From NCBI GenBank assembly GCA_036852015.1, contig JAANDG010000454.1, forward strand, positions 56,732 to 120,731: a stretch of DNA of 64,000 nucleotides, given 5' to 3'. The translations under genes were made by a program, and so were the position numbers. Origin of the DNA: Pelodera strongyloides (lineage: Eukaryota; Nematoda; Chromadorea; Rhabditida; Rhabditidae). The notes under the pieces were generated by a model, which worked only from the letters and a program-made list of their open reading frames with translations, ran no database searches and was not told the origin of the DNA. Below, in pieces: positions 12,514 through 23,395 of this stretch; positions within the stretch are counted from its first letter, which is position 1; each line of letters starts with the position of its first letter.

Positions 12514-12774
12514 TGGGGTTTGCAAGTATGCCCGATTTTCCTTGCAAGTATCGAAAAATTTACCGTATCTTGGCACTACACGAACATATCTACAGGCAGT
12601 TTTTACGACAGATCGCCACGGGACCATTTGTCCGACAAATGATTTGCTTTGTTGGCGGATTTTCTATAGTGTGGATGTGTCAAAGTTACGGTAAATTGGT
12701 GTAAAAAGCACACGATTTTGCGAATTGATACTTGCAAGGAAAACTCGCGGTTTTTGGCATATTTGCAAACCCCA
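12514..12774. mobile_element. MITE with TGGGGTTTGCAAGTAT ends
   Basis: Inverted ends TGGGGTTTGCAAGTAT and ATATTTGCAAACCCCA are flanked by TTA on the left and TAA on the right. This fits a 3-base TWA target, as in PIF/Harbinger elements. It resembles the element at 55307-55595 in design. The small ORFs across it are not conserved. Confidence 0.65.
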
Positions 12775-13560
12775 TAATACTTGTGTATTGCGTACAGACA
12801 CGTACATTAGCAAATGTGGCTGTCAGAGGGGGGCGGGGCGTAGGATGAATACTTTTTCGCACCGGATTTCGGCCGAGTTCGCACCGAAATACTGATTTCC
12901 GGTGCGAATTCGCACAGAATGTGCAGGAGTCTGCGATTTCGCACCGGATTTGTTGCCGGTGCGAATTTGGAAAGTTTGCTGTGCGAATTCGCACAGCCCT
13001 ACTTTTCCGGTGCGAATTCGCAGTTCAATAACAGAGTATGTCTTCTTAGGCTGGTGCCTCTTTATTTAGCATACTCTCTCGGGTTTCGCCGCAGGACTAA
13101 TATAATCAAACAACTACGGTGCTATGGAAATAGTTTTTTCTACCCAATTCTTGTCTACGGTACCTTCCGTAAGGAAAGCTCACCGAAAAAAACTTCCCCA
13201 TGGAAAAACTGAATAATATTTAGTTTGTATATATTATAATAAATATCCTTTTTTATGAATTATGAACAAATAATAAATATTGGTTTATATCGGGGGCCTG
13301 TCCCTTTAAGGGTGTGCTCCTTTATTCAATAGAGTTACGATACCTTTTCGATGCGTGCTTATTAAGTTCCGCACGGGTCTCTTGAGCAGTTGGCGACCAG
13401 TTCCAGATGACGAATTGTTCGACGTCTTCTTCGGACTAGGACCAGTGGGATATGCGCAATATGTTGATTGTAAAGAAACCTTGAAGCTTTTATGTCTTTT
13501 ATTTTCACTTAGTCTAACGATGAAATCAAGGAGTTCCGCACGATGCTAGAGAATATCTGA

Positions 13561-15331
13561 GGCACAATGTCTACAAGTAAACTTGGACAGGAAACTTTGA
13601 TGCAAAGACCAAGACGAGAATATGTGCCAGTTATCTCACATGAGGCTGATACTATGGAGAATAGGTAATAAAGTTTAAAATTAGCATAGGATACATAGGA
13701 TTTGCTTATCATATGCAAATTTTCCAAAGGAGCTGGCAGTTCGCTTTAATATGTTATTTTCTGTCGTATTTTTTAGCTTATTTATTTGGCTATTATGTTT
13801 ATTCATATATGGGATGTTTTCCATATTTTTGCTTTCATGTTTTATTACTGCGATTCATCATGTGTTCTTACTTTGCCTTGCTTATTTCATTTATATGTGC
13901 GTCGCTTTTATTTTTGTCAAGTTGTCGTTTTTTTAATGTCGAAATTAACATTCTATTGAGAGTGAGTGACAGTAAGTAATGAATTTTGAATTTTTTCTTT
14001 TCATTTTTCTATTTATTTAGTGTAAATTTAGTGTAACTGTATAAAGTATTGCTTGTTTACTATGTATGTTTTTTTAGTAAATATTTGAATATGGTTTTTT
14101 TATGGTCTCGGTTTGATATTCTAGGCCTCTATGTGTTGTATTAAGTTCCAACTGCCACATGTGATTTACTTACAGATACTTTTGTAAAAATTTTCTATGG
14201 GTGTCGCATGTACATCCTTAAAAAAGAACCTAAATGGGCTCAAATAATGCCAATTATGAATTATGACACAGAGTTCCAATCGAGATGTGCAGCAGAAGTT
14301 GACCAAAACATTCCTGTTCTTGGAATCATTAGGAATAAATAGGACTAAATATATAAGCACGATAATAGTACCTGTGAAAAACTATATGGCAGATTATGAC
14401 ACGAGGCTCACATACTTGAACAAGAGTGGTGTCAAAACGGCTATTTTTGCAGCCGGCTACGCATCATGCGGTGTTCTAGCCGAGCAGCTTTTCTGTCAGG
14501 GCGGGCTACAGCTATAGCCATAGTCGCTACCAACAAAGCATGCGCCTACGGCTATATCCATAGCCGTTTCTTGAACAAAGAGCGGCTATGGCTGTAAGCC
14601 AACCCATTGGCAGCGTGCATAGTCGGCTATTCTAAGCAGCTAAATAGTATTTTTTGAAAAGAGATGAAAAACACCAATTATTTATCGCAAATTTCAAAAT
14701 ACGATGCCATTATGCAAAAGAATGCGTCAAACAAGAAAAATATACGCTACTGTTTATAATTTGAACACAATATAAACTCAAATAATGGCAAATTTTATAA
14801 TAAAACACAATACAATTATTAAATAATGACATTTTTTGGCCCGATAAAAAGTAGTTTTCGATCGATTTCCGATAGAAGATTGTTTCTACTATAATATTAC
14901 GGTGGTTTTGGTGCTTTATAGGCAAAACCGTGCTAATTTCTGAAAAAAAAAAACTCGAAAATTCACATTCCTGAATCGCAGTAGCTCCACCGACTTAACC
15001 ACTATGTGTCCCTCGCAGGCCTTCGGCCACTTATTTGACTACAGTACCGTGTTCACTAATAAATTGTTTTGTTAGTTATTTGTGTTGATATCCTGGTCAA
15101 GAGCTGCGGAATTCAACATCCACGCAAGCACTGCTCACTTTGTTTACACTGTAGTCCACTCACGTTGTAATGGAAAGTTCACGTAATTCACCAGAAACCC
15201 CATCGCTATAGTAATTCCTAGCTATTAACTATTTCAAAGACTAAAATAATGATACACAATGAAGGGAACAGGTGATGAAGTTAACAGCATTTGATGAAAG
15301 TTAACACCATTTTTAATTTTCTTCGTTGTAG
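13561..15331. repeat. Spacer between A2 and B2
   Basis: It starts with the A 3' UTR (AATAAA near 13669) and the T-rich block (13690-14130). Then comes a repeated block whose counterparts lie near 21100, 29880, 43200 and 55760; one frame contains EFQSRCAAEVDQ but the frame is not kept between copies. A CGGCTA-rich segment and the sequence leading to exon X follow. I see no intact gene. Confidence 0.45.
14430..14610. repeat. CGGCTA/TAGCCG-rich structured segment
   Basis: Many short inverted copies of CGGCTATAGCCG-like sequence crowd into about 180 bases (GCAGCCGGCTACG, GCTACAGCTATAGCC, GCGGCTATGGCTGTAAGCC). The same segment occurs at about 21375-21560 and 56030-56210. The density of hairpins suggests a small foldback element or a structured RNA. 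Confidence 0.5.
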
Positions 15332-16760
15332 GTCACAGTTAGCTTTGGAAAATGAGGCATTCATTATTCTAAACAATGCAGTGCTTCACATTCTTCACAG
15401 TCCTTCCCAGGATCGTGCGTTGTTTAATAAAGTAAGAAGTAATATTTTTCTGATTTTCGTGCGCGAGAAACAATTTACCGTAGCCAGAGACACCAAGAAA
15501 TCTACCCTCAATTGTCACTCTCATTCGCGCTGGTTTGCCGTTTGCTAATAACGCAATTGCCATACCCAATATTGGCCAATCAGTGCGACCTGCGACAATT
15601 GCGATATTTGGCATGAAGACTTAGATTAAGTGATCAAGAATAGGGACTACCTAGAGTGCCCGACAGATTAACTGTCTGATTGTTTGCATTTGTTTCCCGA
15701 CAACATATTGTTGTGACTCAAGGTACTAGCAAAACAATTTATTTTTAATCCAATGAAATGACTGTTAATTAGAATGGAGAGGGTAGGGGCGACGTCCGAT
15801 CCGGGAGGGTAGACGATCAACGATAGTGGCGAGCGGCGGTTGAGATCTTTCCCCGGCTGCTCCTTGGGTGGTTCCCTGAAGTGTTGATGTGGCTCCTGAT
15901 AGGTCAGAAGGTAGACTAGAGTAGAAGTTTGAAGAGCGGTTTTCTGGTCGAAGAGGCCCATATCTATTCCTTAGACCCATTTCCTTTTAGTCTACTCTAC
16001 TCTCACTATGCTAATGTTCCAATATATCTCACTTGTAGACATACTATGACATATGATACCTACAACGTCCATTTATAGCGGTTATTGAGTGCGCTAAAGA
16101 GTCAGTAAAAAGAAGCATCTGTCTCTCCATGTTCGTCCAAATGGATAGTTCTTCTTTCTTTTTCATCTGATGTGCTTTCGCAAAAGAACCATACATATAC
16201 ATATACTTTTTGAAATGCATAAACACAAGATTATCAAATCTAACTAGTTCACAATTAGGAGTGCAAGAAGATATATGTACAAATCGATTTTCCTATGTAT
16301 GTATGAATCACTCTGCAACGTTGAAGCTGTGCGCTCAGTTCGCCCGAATGTGCGATAAGATAAGGAGCAATAATAGAAGGGAAAATATTTTGGGAAATGC
16401 TCCCAAACAAGAATTCATTTTCACAGATAACCTTTTAGGGAAGGAGTTCCAAGAAAATCGAGCGCTTAGAATTGTTTCGAAAAACGTAGTTACATTCTAC
16501 AATTAATATCCGCTCTTATATTAAATATTCATTTCACAGCGTGCACATGTTTACTCAGATTTGAAAACAGTAATCAACCACTAAGTGTTCAATCAGATTA
16601 AAAAAAAATGATGTTAAACACTTGATGTCTTGATTTTCTTGAGCTCCGTTTATTATGAAAAATATTGTTGTAAAAACAACTGTTCTGTAGTGCTACTCAA
16701 TTTGGGGGTATTACGCACTAGAATATTCAGATGACGAAAGCCTTGCGTACTTTTTGCTGA
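15332..16760 (+). pseudogene. Family B copy B2 (exons X and Z, Z broken)
   Basis: Exon X at 15332-15431 is intact: 100 bases, SQLALENEAFIILNNAVLHI... to FNK, bounded by TTGTAG and GTAAG. Exon Z begins at 16259 after ACAATTAG. A one-base deletion near 16290 shifts its frame, and another lies near 16480 (TCGAAAAACGT). The main Z segment (MNHSATLKLCAQFARMCDKI ... QEFIFTDNLLGKEF) is still readable. No exon Y counterpart lies upstream. Intron 2 contains the GC-richer antisense module. Confidence 0.45.
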
Positions 16761-18937
16761 CTTATCGAAATAGTTTTTCTATTCTTATTTTGTTTCAAAA
16801 TCTCATGTACATGCGCTCATTTTCCCTTCTCACGATGTGTGAACTTGTGAACTATTCACAAACAAAATGAAAAATATTACAAACTATGTCGTGTTGTTAA
16901 TTTACTATGCTCATTATATCTATGATGGACTATATCGATAAGAACTTGGTTTTGTTGTCCGGTGCCTTACTGTAACTAACTACCTTTTTCTAATTACCTA
17001 GAATCGCCAATGACATTGCTAGAGGAATTTGGATGCGATACTTGCGGAGTGAAATTTGTCAACAAAGTAGTGGAAGAGGGAGTGGGCAACCTTTTCCCCG
17101 TGTTTGTCTGCCAGAAGTGCTGCCGATTTCGATGCATTATATGTTTTGCTTCCCAGTCAACTTGCAATTGCGGGAAACGGATGGCATATTATTCGACGCT
17201 TGACACATTTAATGCTCTACTTCGTTGTCCTGTTGAAGAACTAAAACTGATCGATATTCGAGTTGTCATTTCGTCGGCGTGTCACATATGCGCATCGAAG
17301 GGAGATTTGTATCGATATACCTTCCACAGTATATTGTGTGCGAAATGTCTGATCCTCAATGCTCAGACACACTGTTGGCGCACAACTTGCTCTTTAGAAA
17401 ATTGGTTCCTGAAAACTATGGATCAATTCACTTATATCAAAGTTTCTACTACTGAGCTAAGGAACATTCCACTACCAATACAGAAGATCTGCCCAAAATG
17501 CACTAATGGTGAGGATTATAACTTTGTGCATTCAGGATTATTGGAGTGCAAAAATTGCGATACTTCCTGGAATTTCAAGTGTAATTGCATGTATGCATTT
17601 TGGCAGATTCTAGTGGATATTCTGTCCTTTTCCAAAAATCAGCTAACACTTTTAACATATTCAAAATGGATGGACGCATTCAGTTGTTCTGAGTGCAGGG
17701 ATGAAGAACATGAGACGCTCATGAAGTCGTTCGCTGTGGAAGTAAGCAAAAACGAACCAATAGCCTCTTCACACCCTCTTCAAGCAAAACGTGCCGAAAT
17801 CTACTACAGCATCTATTTCGCTCGGACAGTTTTTACTTGAAGAAGCCAGCGGGAAAAATTCCTCAACCACAGCCAGCACCAAGCAACAACTACCCGCAAC
17901 TTTCAAGGTACGCAATTATTTAAATATTTCTCCTGTTGATTTTTCGTAAAGAGGTAACTTAACTCTGGTTCACTGCATTTATTTTAAACAAATTTAGCAA
18001 AACAGAGTTTCCTACCCTTGGAGCGTTGGACAGTAAAAAAGAAAGAAATTTATATGGACCTGTTTAACTGTTTCTAATTAAAACCAAATTTCACAAATTA
18101 AAGAATATGCTTAATTCAAAAACATGCGGTTGGCAAGCGTTGAGGCTCCCACGTCTTTTACTTTACTCATGCCACGTCCCAGATTGAATCCTTCGAATGA
18201 AAAGTTGGAAAGCCCAGGGACTTCACTTCTGGAGTCTCGCAAAGTCGTCCATCTCACCGTTAGTTCTCTGGATACGAGAGATCCAACAAACTATGGAAAC
18301 ATCTCCACAATGGGCACATGCGAGAAACCAAATAACGCGACAAAGATAAAGTGAGTTCAGACACAAAATATGAAGACCTTTGCTTGTGTCTTACATATTA
18401 TTTGCCCACACTCATATTTGTGGGACGACAGTTGACTACCCTTGTGTGATTAGCATGTCAAGCACCGGAGCTATCATTTTGCTTGAGAACACCGATTGAG
18501 CGTCGCGTTGCACCATTTTTCTTCTTGATGATACGGTGTTATTCAGAGATTTTTTTATTTTTGCTTTAGTTGCAGACGCAGACGTGGGTACACAACGAGA
18601 AAGAAATAATTTAGATGTAAATGTGGCCGAATGGACGACTTGAAGGACATGTTTTATTGCCGGACTTGCTCAGAATATGGAATATGTTCCATGTGTGGGA
18701 TGAAAAATCACAAACTTCATGACACTGAGGAAGTAATGAACTCAAGCGTTTTGGCAATGGTCAGCACACACTCAGAGAAGAACTTGAAAAAAATTCATGC
18801 TTGGGTTGAAGAATACCGTCAAGTGAACAGCGAGGTTAGCACTATGGGAACGCCGGTGTTTAGTTTGTGATGTCAAGTTGTGATGTCAACCTTTGGGAGC
18901 CGATTGTTTTTTTAATGAAGTTTTTGTGCGATTTTAA

Positions 18938-19371
18938 AGGTTCGGTTTCACTTCGTGATCGTTAGTTTCTTCCCGCTTTTATTAACTATAAAAAACTTCA
19001 AGGTAATATGATCCCAATAACAAATCACAAGCTCAGATGTTGCTCATTTTTGTCTCGAGTCCCCGACCATGTTGTAGTTGAGAGAGCACCGGAAAATTTA
19101 GATTCTTGGCTTGCCCTGAAGAAAATTATCCATTTCATGGATGGAATTGTCTCTGCTCTCGCCGCCCCAGGCCAAGTTGTCGTTTCCAATGCTCTCTTGT
19201 TTTCTTTAGCCTACAGTAAGGTCTAGGGACTTGGGACAAAAATGATCTAAACGAGCACTTGAACATGTGATTTGCCATTGGGGACATGTTTGAACACGAA
19301 TTTTCACGAATTTTCACGGTCGATAAAATAATAGAATAATAAACTAACGATCGTGAAGCGACACTGTCCAT
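18938..19371. mobile_element. Shared intron 3 MITE, A3 copy
   Basis: It is the same element and position as 8712-9132, with TTAA at both borders and a small internal duplication (ACGAATTTTC twice near 19300). Confidence 0.75.
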
Positions 19372-19683
19372 TTAAGTAAACCTTTATTATAAGACCTTCA
19401 TGTATTTTATTCATTGTAAACCTAATTTAGAGGCAAATCACAAGTCTATGTTTATTTTTATTGCTTATAAGCTTGATACTATCATTGCAGTCGGAACAAA
19501 ACTGTCGACAATTGTGTGAGCTTCTGGGGGCTGTTTATAAAAGGGCCTCAACTTGTGGAGACATGGAACGATGTGGAGAAATACTCTCGAAATGTGATAT
19601 CACTAGGGTTGACGGGCATATCAAACTCCTTTTACACGCAATGAAAAAGGTAATCTTCAATTAAAAAATCGTTTACGCTTTAA

Positions 19684-20214
19684 AGGGTCAGGCCCACCGA
19701 TATAAACCTATATTTATTATTTGTTTATAATTCATAAAAAGGGTATTTATTTATAATATATACAGACTAAATATTATTCAGTTTTACCACGGGGAAGTTT
19801 TTCCGGTGAGCTTTCCTCACGGAAGGTACCGTAGTCTCATATTTGTTTGAAGGTGTATGCATGTTTTGTTCGTCTTGGTTTTTCGGGAAATGCCTCGTTG
19901 TCTGCACTCTCATGTGCATATATGTCTTCTTAGGCTGGTGCCTCTTTATTTAGCATACTCTCTCCTGTTTCGCCGCAGGACTAATATAATCAAACAACTA
20001 CGGTACTATGGAAATGTTTTAACTTTCTGAAAAATGTTTTAAGTTTCTTCTACCCAATTCTTGTCTACGGTACCTTCCGTAAGGAAAGCTCACCGGAAAA
20101 ACTTCCCCATGGAAAAACTGAATAATATTTAGTTTGTATATATTATAATAAATACCCTTTTTTATGAATTATGAACAAATAATAAATATAGGTTTATATC
20201 GGGGGCCTGCCCCT
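19684..20214. mobile_element. Intron 4 MITE, A3 copy (uninterrupted)
   Basis: Ends are AGGGTCAGGCCCACCGATAT and GGGGGCCTGCCCCT, with TTAA outside. This 531-base copy is the empty-site reference that exposes the nested insertion in A2. Confidence 0.8.
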
Positions 20215-20469
20215 TTAAGGGTGCGCTCCTTTATTCAATAGTGTTACGATACCTTTTCGATGCGTGCTTATTAAGTTCCGCACGGGTCTCCTGATCAGTT
20301 GGCGACCAGTTTCAAATGACGAACTCTTCGACGTCTTCTTCGGGGTAGGGCCAGTGGGATATGCGCAATATGTCGATTGTAAAGAAACCTTGAAGCTTTT
20401 ATGTCTTTTATTTTCATTTAGTCTAACGATGAAATCAAGGAGTTCCGCACGATGCTAGAGAATATCTGA

Positions 20470-22325
20470 GGCAGAATGTCTACAAGTAAACTTGGACAGG
20501 AAACTTTGATGCACAGACCAGGACCAGCAGAATATGTGCCTGTTCTCTCACATGAGGCTGATACTATGGAGAATAGGTAATAAAGTTTAACTTAACAATC
20601 TAACGCATGTTCCTTTTTCGAAAATATTTAGACACCGATCTTACTGTGTATTGTGTTTAATATGTTATTTTCTGTCGTCTTTTTAAGCTTATTTATTTGG
20701 CTATTATGTTTATTCATATATGGGATGTTTTCTATATTTTTGCTTTCATGTTTTATTACTGCGATTCATCATGTGTTCTTACTTTGCCTTGCTTATTTCA
20801 TTTACATGTGCGTCGCTTTTATTTTTGTCAAGTTGTTGTTTTTTAATGTCGACATTAACATCCTATTGAGAGTGAGTGACAGTAAGTAATGCATTTTGAA
20901 TTTTTTCTTTCCATTTTTCTATTTATTTAGTGTAAATTTAGTGTAACTGTTTAAAGTATTGTTTATTTATTATGTATGTTCTTGTGCTTAATCTTCACTG
21001 TTTTTTTAGTAAATATTTGTAAATATGGTTTTTTATGGCCTCGGTTTGATATTCTAGGCCTTTATGTGTTGAATTCAGCTTCCAAGTGCCGTTTCCATGT
21101 GTTTTACTTACATATAGTTTTGTAAAAATTCTCTACGGGTTTCGCATGTAAATCCTAAAAAAAAAGAACCAAAATGGGCTCAAATAATGTCAATTATGAA
21201 TTATGCCACAGAGTTCCAATCGAGATATGCAGCCGAAGTTGACCAAAACATTCCTGTTCTTGGAATCATTAGGAATAAATAGGACTAAATATATAAGCAC
21301 GATAATAGTACCTGTCATAAACTTTTATATGGCAGATTATGACACGAGGCTCACATGCTTGAACAAGAGTGGTGACAAAACGGCTAATTTTGCAGCCGGC
21401 TACGCATCATGCGGTTTTCTAGCCAAGCCGCTTTTCTGTCAGGGCGTGGCTACAGCTATACCCGTAGTCGCTACCAACAAAGCATGCGCCTACGGCTATA
21501 TCCATAGCCGTTTCTTGAACAAAAAGCGGCTATGGCTGTAAGCCAACCCATTGGCAGCGTGAATAGTCGGGTATTCTAAGCAGCTAAATAGTATTTTTTG
21601 AAAAGAGATGAAAAACACTAATTATTTATCGCAAATTTCAAAATACGATGCCATTATGAAAAAGAATGCGTCAAACAAGAAAAATATACGCTAAGATGAA
21701 TCCAAATGCGCAAACAGCTGCCTAACGACAAATAATGCAACTGTTTATTATTTGAACACAATATAAACTCAAATAATGGCAAATTTTATAATAAAACACA
21801 ATAAAATTATTAAATAATGACATTTTTGGGCCCGATAAAAAAAAGTAATTTTCGATCGATTTCCGATAGAAGATTGTTTCTACTATAATATTACGGTGGG
21901 TTTGGTGCTTTATAGTCAAAACCGTGCTATTTTCTAAAAAAAACTCGAAGATTCACATTCCTGAATCGCAGTAGCTCCACCGACTTAACCACTATATGTC
22001 CCTCGCAGGCCTTCGGCCACTTATTTGACTACAGTACCGTGTTCACTAATAAATTGTTTTGTTAGTTATTTGTGTTGATATCCTGGTCAAGAGCTGCGGA
22101 ATTCAACATCCACGCAAGCACTGCTCACTTTGTTTGCAATGTAGCCCACTCACGTTGTAATGCTAGGAAAGTTCACGTAATTCACCAGAGACCCCATCGC
22201 TATAGTAATTCCTAGCTATTAACTATTTCAAAGACTAAAATAATGATACACAAGGAAGGGAACAGGTGATGAAGTTAACAGCATTTGATGAAAGTTAACA
22301 CCATTTTTAAGTTTCTTTGTTGTAG
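20470..22325. repeat. Spacer between A3 and B3
   Basis: Contents in order: A 3' UTR with AATAAA near 20580, T-rich block (20600-21060), the EFQSRYAAEVDQ-type block (about 21130-21340), the CGGCTA-rich segment (about 21375-21560), AT-rich DNA with TATAATAAAACACAAT, and the run-up to exon X. No intact gene is seen. Confidence 0.45.
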
Positions 22326-22597
22326 GTCACAGTTACCTTTGGAAAATGAGGCATTCATTATTCTAAACAAAGTCCTTCACATTCTTCACAGTCCTTCCCA
22401 GGATCGTGCGGTCTTTAAAAAAGTAATTTTTCTGATTTTCATGCGCAGCATTCACGCAGTGAGACGCAATGTACCGTAGTCAGAGACATCAAGAAATCTA
22501 CCCTCAATTGTCACTCTCATTCGCGCTGGTTTGCCGTTTGCTAATAACGCAATTGCCATACCCAATATTGGCCAATCAGAGCAAATGGGCGTGCTAA

Positions 22598-23047
22598 AGG
22601 GAGAGGCCCACTAGAAAAAAGAGTTCCTCAATTTACTAGCACAGAATGTCCGGAATTTTAGAAGTATTACTGTAAAAACCGCATTTCTTTGCATCTAGAA
22701 CTCGCAGAGTTATTCCCCTGCAAACAGTTCGGCCAGGTACCGTAGTCAGGATCAATTTTTGCGCTTTTAGGGCATTACAATATTGGAAACGCTTTTTTAT
22801 GATCCTAGGAATGTTCTTCATTCGTTTCACAATTATTATGTAGAGAAAGGATACTAATGGACGGATAAAAACCGTAAAAACGTATTTTTACGTTACTGAC
22901 TACGGCACCTGGCCGAACAGTTTGCAGGGGAATAACTCTGCGAGTTCTAGAAGCTTTGAAAAGCGGTTTTCACAGTAACATTTCTGAAATTCCGGACGTT
23001 CTGTGCAAATAAATTGAGGAAGGTTTTTTTCTCGTGGACCTCTCCCT
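22598..23047. mobile_element. TTAA-type MITE (AGGGAGAGGCCCA family)
   Basis: Ends are AGGGAGAGGCCCACTAG and CTCGTGGACCTCTCCCT, with right flank TTAA and left flank CTAA (mutated). Internal palindromes include CGGCCAGGTACCGTAGTCAG. Relatives are at 26528-26978, 31288-31712 and 54594-55033. Confidence 0.8.
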
Positions 23048-23395
23048 TTAATTACAACGAACAACAAGTACAACGACCATTTCTGGATTGTCCTGACGTT
23101 TCTTCAGTGCTCTAGACAGTCAGTAAAAAGAAGCAACTGTCTCGATTCATGTTCGTCCAAATGGATAGTTCTTCTTTCTTTTTCAACCGATGTGCTTTCG
23201 CAAAAGAAGCATACATATACATATACTTTTTGAAATCTATAAACAAGATTATCAAATCTAACTAGTTCACAATTTGGAATGCAAGAAGATATATTTACAA
23301 ATCGATGTTTCCTTTGAATGTATGAAACACTTTGCAACGATGAAGCTGTGCGCTCAGTTCGCCCGAATGTGCGATAAGATAAGGAGCAATAACAC

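Larger units (their letters stand above)
9681..13036. mobile_element. 3.36 kb TA-flanked element with TGCGAATTCGCA ends
   Basis: Comparison with the empty site in A3 (GTGCATATATGTCTTC) shows an insertion flanked by TA at 9679-9680 and 13037-13038. Both ends carry CTGCGAATTCGCACCGG in opposite orientation, repeated several times as TGCGAATTCGCA palindromes (about 9697-9815 and 12855-13022). The interior holds no transposase that I recognise. It contains a LINE 3' end (12110-12430) and another inverted-repeat element (12514-12774). It looks like a non-autonomous DNA transposon that has itself collected insertions; a TA duplication would fit Tc1/mariner-type cutting. Confidence 0.65.
9443..13305. 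mobile_element. TTAA-flanked MITE of A2 intron 4, split by a nested element
   Basis: The outer element starts AGGATCAGGCCCACCGATAT at 9443 and ends GGGGGCCTGTCCCT at 13305, with TTAA outside both ends. Without the nested insert (9681-13036) it is about 507 bases. Sister copies sit at the same intron position in A3 (19684-20214) and A4 (28560-29019). A5 lacks it. Confidence 0.8.
6425..13560 (+). pseudogene. Family A copy A2, one premature TGA
   Basis: Exons: 6425-7323, 7553-7732, 7997-8216, 9250-9408 and 13513-13560. All phases match the other copies. Exon 1 holds C-x2-C pairs at about residues 9/12, 34/37, 42/45, 91/94 and 110/113. The only visible lesion is TGA at 6995-6997, where other copies have TGT (the Cys of the CNCMYAFW segment). 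The frame then continues unbroken to the exon end. Intron 4 is 4.1 kb long because of a MITE and a nested 3.36 kb element. Intron 3 carries two MITEs back to back. With one nonsense change and a very long intron, this is either a recent pseudogene or a truncated gene. Confidence 0.7.
17010..20469 (+). pseudogene. Family A copy A3, two frameshifts in exon 1
   Basis: Exons: 17010-17907, 18183-18350, 18615-18834, 19491-19649 and 20422-20469. Exon 1 matches other copies to about residue 250 (C-x2-C pairs intact). An extra G near 17763 (ATAGCCTC for ATACCTC) shifts the frame, and an extra C near 17879 shifts it again; together they do not restore the phase at the exon end. Exon 2 has lost the usual acceptor (CTCATG for CTCAGG) and would use CCCAG twelve bases on, as A1 does. 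The exon 3 donor is GTTAGC. Introns 3 and 4 carry the MITEs shared with A2 and A4. Confidence 0.7.
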
